In this document: in pieces, positions 5,041-7,667 of the stretch | Layout: every line of letters starts with the position of its first letter | Position numbering within the stretch: the stretch's first letter is position 1 | Origin: JAVBMB01 sp031552995 | GTDB taxonomy: Bacteria; Bacillota; Clostridia; Oscillospirales; Butyricicoccaceae | DNA length: 7,667 nt | Assembly: GCA_031552995.1 (NCBI GenBank) | Contig: JAVBMB010000093.1 | Location: forward strand, 1-7,667 | Direction: 5' to 3' | Translations under genes and position numbers: made by a program | Notes under the pieces: model-generated | Told to the model about the DNA's origin: nothing | What the model saw: the letters and a program-made list of their open reading frames with translations, nothing else | Databases searched by the model: none

Positions 5041-6156
5041 TTACGCGAAAGCGCCCGCCAGCATATTTTGTATACTTATGGCGTATCCGCGCTGCGGATC
5101 GTTGATTAATACATGCGTTACGGCACCTATCAGCTTGCCGTTTTGTACTATTGGGCTTCCGCTCATCCCCTGAACTATGCCACCTGTTTTGGCAATTAAC
5201 TCGGGGTCGGTGACCTTTATCATCATATCGCGCGATGATCCGTCATTTTCCGAATAGACGCGCAAAATTTCGATATCATACTCTGTCCGCTCGCTTCCTT
5301 CAATGTTGCAGATAATCGTGGCATGACCTATCTGGATATCATCCTTTGAGGCAAGTTCCAGCGCTTTTTGACCTGAAAACATGCTGGTATTTGTCAGTCT
5401 GCCAAAAATTCCGCGTGTTGTGTTTGAATAAAGCAGGCCCTGATTTTCGGATAAGTCGAACTTGCCGACCAGCTCGCCAGGCGTGCCGGATTGTCCCTTT
5501 TTGACATCTACGACGCTGGAACCCATGACGCTGCCGTTGCTGAATATCATCAATTTACCGGTGTCCGCATCCGAAATGCCGTGACCGAGGGCGCCGAAAG
5601 CGCCGTTTTCGGGGTCGACAAATGTTATTGTTCCAATGCCCGCGATACTGTCGCGCACCCATGCGCCTATCTTATACGTGCTATTTTCGTCGTCGTGAAC
5701 CGCGCATACATTGATGCTGAGCGTCTTGTCGTCGCGCTTTGCGGAAAGCGCGATATTTTCATCCCCAGCATTTTTTAAAGCCGACACAAGCGATTCATTT
5801 GACGTGACAGCCGTGCCGTTTACAGCGGTTATTATATCCCCAAGCTGAAGACCTGCACGCTGGGCGGGTGAATCTCCGCATGACTCAAGCTTGGCGAAGC
5901 CGACGACCATTGTACCCTCTGAAAACATCTTTATTCCTGTTGTGCTGCCAAGCGGAATGAGCTTTTTGCTGTGCGGAAGCGCTATTTCCTCCGGCAGCTG
6001 CATTAGTGCTTCATGCGGTATTTCTGCCGGAGCCGCCACCTCGCTTATCGGTTGCGAAGCCGGGAATACTATAAGTGCTAGCGCTATCAAAAAACAAAGT
6101 GTCGACACTATTTTAAGCGCGTCGACACCGATTTTTGTTTTGGTGTTTTTTCCCAT
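5041..6156 (-). CDS. spoIVB: SpoIVB signalling serine peptidase
   Basis: This is a 371-residue membrane-anchored protease. In known systems the forespore secretes SpoIVB into the intermembrane space, where it triggers pro-sigma-K processing in the mother cell. A basic N-terminus and one hydrophobic segment (about 14-33) form the signal anchor. A PDZ domain follows at about 85-150 (AQRAGLQLGDIITAVNG). The S55 peptidase domain then has GALGHGISD with catalytic His192, DPEL near 317-320 and GIVQGMSGSPI with catalytic Ser332, and closes with GAVTHVLINDPQRGY. Length is slightly under the B. subtilis form (~426). The start has AGGAGGAGAAG immediately upstream. It is followed by spo0A in the conserved order, and a sigma-F-like promoter lies upstream. 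All catalytic landmarks are intact, which argues against old, general decay of sporulation genes here. Confidence 0.97.
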   Translation of the reverse strand: MGKNTKTKIGVDALKIVSTLCFLIALALIVFPASQPISEVAAPAEIPHEALMQLPEEIALPHSKKLIPLGSTTGIKMFSEGTMVVGFAKLESCGDSPAQRAGLQLGDIITAVNGTAVTSNESLVSALKNAGDENIALSAKRDDKTLSINVCAVHDDENSTYKIGAWVRDSIAGIGTITFVDPENGAFGALGHGISDADTGKLMIFSNGSVMGSSVVDVKKGQSGTPGELVGKFDLSENQGLLYSNTTRGIFGRLTNTSMFSGQKALELASKDDIQIGHATIICNIEGSERTEYDIEILRVYSENDGSSRDMMIKVTDPELIAKTGGIVQGMSGSPIVQNGKLIGAVTHVLINDPQRGYAISIQNMLAGAFA

Positions 6157-6171
6157 TCTTCTCCTCCTCTC

Positions 6172-6200
6172 TTACACAATTATTTTCCCCATCTGTGTAA
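6172..6200. repeat. Dyad TTACACA-N15-TGTGTAA around the spoIVB -10 region
   Basis: Perfect 7-bp inverted arms at 6172-6178 and 6194-6200 flank the predicted sigma-F -10 element. Arm centres are 22 bases apart, about two helical turns, which suits a dimeric regulator. On RNA it could form only a weak hairpin, so an operator is more likely. The binding protein is unknown. Confidence 0.4.
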
Positions 6201-6209
6201 AAGAAAAAC
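6181..6209 (-). promoter_or_regulatory. Probable sigma-F promoter of spoIVB
   Basis: The minus strand has GGGGAAAATA (6181-6190), fitting every position of the sigma-F -10 consensus GGNRANANTW. Fourteen bases upstream is GTTTT (6205-6209), 4 of 5 to the -35 consensus GYWTA. This predicts a start about 18 bases before the ATG. spoIVB is a known sigma-F/sigma-G target in Bacillus, which supports the call. Confidence 0.5.
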
Positions 6210-6272
6210 GAAAAAGTATATGGAACGCCTGCAAAAAACCGGCAAAATATTTTTATTTGGCATTATTTTTAT

Positions 6273-6296
6273 GTCTGTCTAAATATCATGACAGAC
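6273..6296 (-). repeat. Inverted repeat GTCTGTC-N10-GACAGAC overlapping the fba terminator
   Basis: Perfect 7-bp arms lie at 6273-6279 and 6290-6296. The right arm shares bases 6292-6296 with the larger hairpin at 6292-6317, so on one RNA the two stems cannot form together. Confidence 0.4.
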
Positions 6297-6317
6297 CCCG
6301 GCAAGCGCCGAGGTCTG
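6292..6317 (-). terminator. Hairpin terminator downstream of fba
   Basis: There is an 11-bp stem (CAGACCTCGGC / GCCGGGGTCTG on the minus strand) with loop GCTT, 51 bases past the fba stop. The single non-Watson-Crick pair is U-G on minus-strand RNA but C-A on plus-strand RNA, which points to function on the minus strand. The following sequence is not a clean U-run, so termination may be weak or assisted. Confidence 0.55.
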
Positions 6318-6367
6318 AAATAAACGCCTTGTTTTAAGTGTTTTTGTGTTGTTTTGATTTGCCGGTT

Positions 6368-7303
6368 TCAGGCTTTCCCCGAGCTTCCGAGGACATGTGC
6401 GATTTTGTGCCTGACGATGTTGCGAATAGCGTCACGGCCGTCTGTAAGGTACTGTCGAGGGTCAAAATGGTCGGGATACTCGGCGAGATGCCTGCGGACG
6501 GCAGCCGTCATGCACAGGCGCAGGTCGGAGTCGATATTGATTTTGCAAACCGCCATTTTTGACGCTTTGGCGAGCATTTCCTCCGGTATTCCGACGGCAT
6601 CCGGCATTGCGCCGCCAAACTGATTGACAATCGCAACATATTCCTGCGGGACGGATGACGCGCCGTGCAGCACTATCGGGAAGCCGGGAATACGGCGCTC
6701 TATTTGCTCAAGGATGTCGAAACGCAGCTGAGGCTTCTGCCCCGGCTTGAACTTGTATGCGCCGTGGCTTGTGCCGATTGCGATGGCAAGCGAATCAACA
6801 CCGGTTTTTGTTACAAACTCCTCTACCTCGGCCGGGTTGGTGAACTGGGCGTCTTCACCCGACACATTGACATCATCCTCGATACCTGCCAGCTTGCCGA
6901 GTTCGCCTTCGACCGTGACGCCCTTTGAATGGGCATATTCGACGACCTTCTTTGTAAGCGCGATATTATCGGCGAACGAATGCTTTGAGCCGTCTATCAT
7001 GACAGAGCTGAAGCCGCCGTCGATGCAGGATTTGCATATTTCAAAATCCTCGCCGTGGTCGAGGTGCAGCGCAATCGGCAGGCCGGTCTCACCGACAGCG
7101 GCCTCGACGAGTTTCATAAGATATGTATGTTTGGCGTATTTCCTTGCTCCGGCGGAAACCTGAAGTATAATCGGAGATTTTTCGAGCGCTGCGGCTTCGG
7201 TGATTCCCTGGATTATCTCCATATTATTCACGTTGAACGCGCCGATGGCGTACCCGCCTTTGTACGCTTTTTCGAACATCTCCTTTGTAGTGACAAGCGG
7301 CAT
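6368..7303 (-). CDS. fba: Class II fructose-1,6-bisphosphate aldolase
   Basis: This is a 311-residue cytosolic zinc aldolase, normal for class IIA. It cleaves fructose-1,6-bisphosphate into dihydroxyacetone phosphate and glyceraldehyde-3-phosphate. Landmarks are ALHLDHGED with catalytic Asp82 and zinc ligand His83, VEGELG with Glu132 and Glu134, IGTSHGAYK with zinc ligand His180, VLHGASSVP with zinc ligand His213, and KINIDSDLR for phosphate binding near 254-262. AGGAGGG lies eight bases before the ATG, and the stop is TGA. It is divergent from a phosphofructokinase gene across a 148-bp gap, so the enzyme that makes its substrate is encoded next door. It has its own sigma-A-type promoter and a downstream hairpin, so it is probably monocistronic. 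No anomalies were seen. Confidence 0.97.
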   Translation of the reverse strand: MPLVTTKEMFEKAYKGGYAIGAFNVNNMEIIQGITEAAALEKSPIILQVSAGARKYAKHTYLMKLVEAAVGETGLPIALHLDHGEDFEICKSCIDGGFSSVMIDGSKHSFADNIALTKKVVEYAHSKGVTVEGELGKLAGIEDDVNVSGEDAQFTNPAEVEEFVTKTGVDSLAIAIGTSHGAYKFKPGQKPQLRFDILEQIERRIPGFPIVLHGASSVPQEYVAIVNQFGGAMPDAVGIPEEMLAKASKMAVCKINIDSDLRLCMTAAVRRHLAEYPDHFDPRQYLTDGRDAIRNIVRHKIAHVLGSSGKA

Positions 7304-7351
7304 TTCAAACGCCCTCCTGATGGCCCGCAGTGGCGCGGCATATTTATCTGT

Positions 7352-7380
7352 ATTGTATCACTTTATATACGGCATCGCAA
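7352..7380 (-). promoter_or_regulatory. Sigma-A promoter of fba
   Basis: The minus strand has TTGCGA (7375-7380) and TACAAT (7352-7357) with a 17-base spacer, matching the consensus at 4 of 6 and 5 of 6. The start codon is 48 bases downstream of the -10 box, leaving a leader of about 40 bases. No clear promoter for the divergent pfk was seen; TTGCAT-N18-TAGAAA on the plus strand (7388-7417) is weak. Confidence 0.6.
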
Positions 7381-7451
7381 GTTGATTTTGCATCCGCCGT
7401 ATGGTAAGCTGTAGAAAAAGCTTCTTATTATTGTTTTCGGAGGTAATTGAA

Positions 7452-7667
7452 ATGCAGCTTAAGGGCGCGTGTGTTTTCGGTCAGTCCGGCGGACCGACTT
7501 CGGTCATCAACGCCAGCGCGTACGGGGTTATCAGAACCGCTTTGGACAGCGGATACATCACAAAGGTGCTTGGCGCGGCGCACGGCATTAAAGGCATACT
7601 TGCCGACAGGTTTTATGACATGTCGCTTGAAAGCGCCGATGAACTGAAACGCCTGATGAATACGCCG
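7452..7667 (+). CDS. 6-phosphofructokinase, probably pyrophosphate-dependent type (N-terminus, runs off the right edge)
   Basis: The frame is open for 72 codons from ATG at 7452 to the window end, with CGGAGGT about eight bases upstream. The protein starts MQLKGACVFGQSGGPTSVINAS, in which GQSGGPT is the nucleotide- or PPi-binding loop of phosphofructokinases. The GQSGGPT-x-x-INAS form is typical of the clostridial PPi-dependent branch, whereas classical ATP enzymes read TSGGDAPGMN. It continues with G-V-I and an AAHGIKGIL segment, matching the conserved start of the fold. It phosphorylates fructose-6-phosphate, giving the substrate of the divergent aldolase. The residues that decide ATP or PPi use lie beyond the window, so the donor is inferred. 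It is the only plus-strand gene here. Confidence 0.9.
   Translation, partial: MQLKGACVFGQSGGPTSVINASAYGVIRTALDSGYITKVLGAAHGIKGILADRFYDMSLESADELKRLMNTP

Noticed and set aside
5891..6337. 148-residue plus-strand ORF with a hydrophobic-looking middle
   Set aside because: It is the complement of the SpoIVB signal anchor and upstream region. The apparent membrane segment is a mirror of the real one.

Overview
The window looks like chromosome from an anaerobic, endospore-forming (or formerly spore-forming) Gram-positive bacterium of the Clostridia, possibly near Oscillospirales. The basis is Spo0A, SpoIVB and the C-terminal half of the forespore sigma factor SigG on one strand, beside a class II aldolase and a probable pyrophosphate-type phosphofructokinase. 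Shine-Dalgarno sites are strong and Firmicutes-like (AGGAGG class) and intrinsic terminators are well formed. No tRNA, rRNA, CRISPR array or riboswitch was recognised. The species-level placement is inference only.

Layout, left to right. All genes except the last are on the minus strand, so they read right to left. (1) 1-350: the start of a truncated protein with a PAS-like N-terminus. (2) 498-1331: a DegV/FakB-type fatty-acid-binding protein with a perfect TTGACA-17-TATAAT promoter and a dyad next to it. (3) 1455-1946: only the C-terminal part of SigG, starting exactly at the V-P-M-I-I-G-E block. The N-terminal ~95 residues are nowhere in the window. (4) 1965-3338: a large serine recombinase whose stop lies 18 bp from the SigG fragment. 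Its frame is open except for one amber codon at 3120-3122. (5) 3463-3588: a 41-residue ORF with a very strong ribosome binding site. (6) 3682-3975: a DUF3892-type protein with its own terminator and a possible forespore-type promoter. (7) 4127-4903: Spo0A, with the phosphoacceptor Asp replaced by Glu. (8) 5041-6156: SpoIVB, with a plausible sigma-F promoter. (9) 6368-7303: class II fructose-bisphosphate aldolase. (10) 7452-7667, plus strand: the N-terminus of a 6-phosphofructokinase, divergent from the aldolase.

How the parts fit. spoIVB-spo0A is the conserved clostridial pair, and fba/pfk is a glycolytic pair. The unusual part is 1947-3975, where a serine recombinase, a tiny ORF and a DUF3892 gene sit between spo0A and a decapitated sigG. 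This resembles the skin element that splits sigK in Bacillus and Clostridioides, but here the split gene is sigG. SigG acts in the forespore, so excision would be inherited by the spore, unlike skin excision in the doomed mother cell. Three sporulation-related lesions therefore lie in one locus: split sigG, amber recombinase and Spo0A D-to-E. Either the lineage has lost or rewired classical sporulation, or it controls it by DNA rearrangement. The window alone cannot decide between these, because the other half of sigG is not visible.
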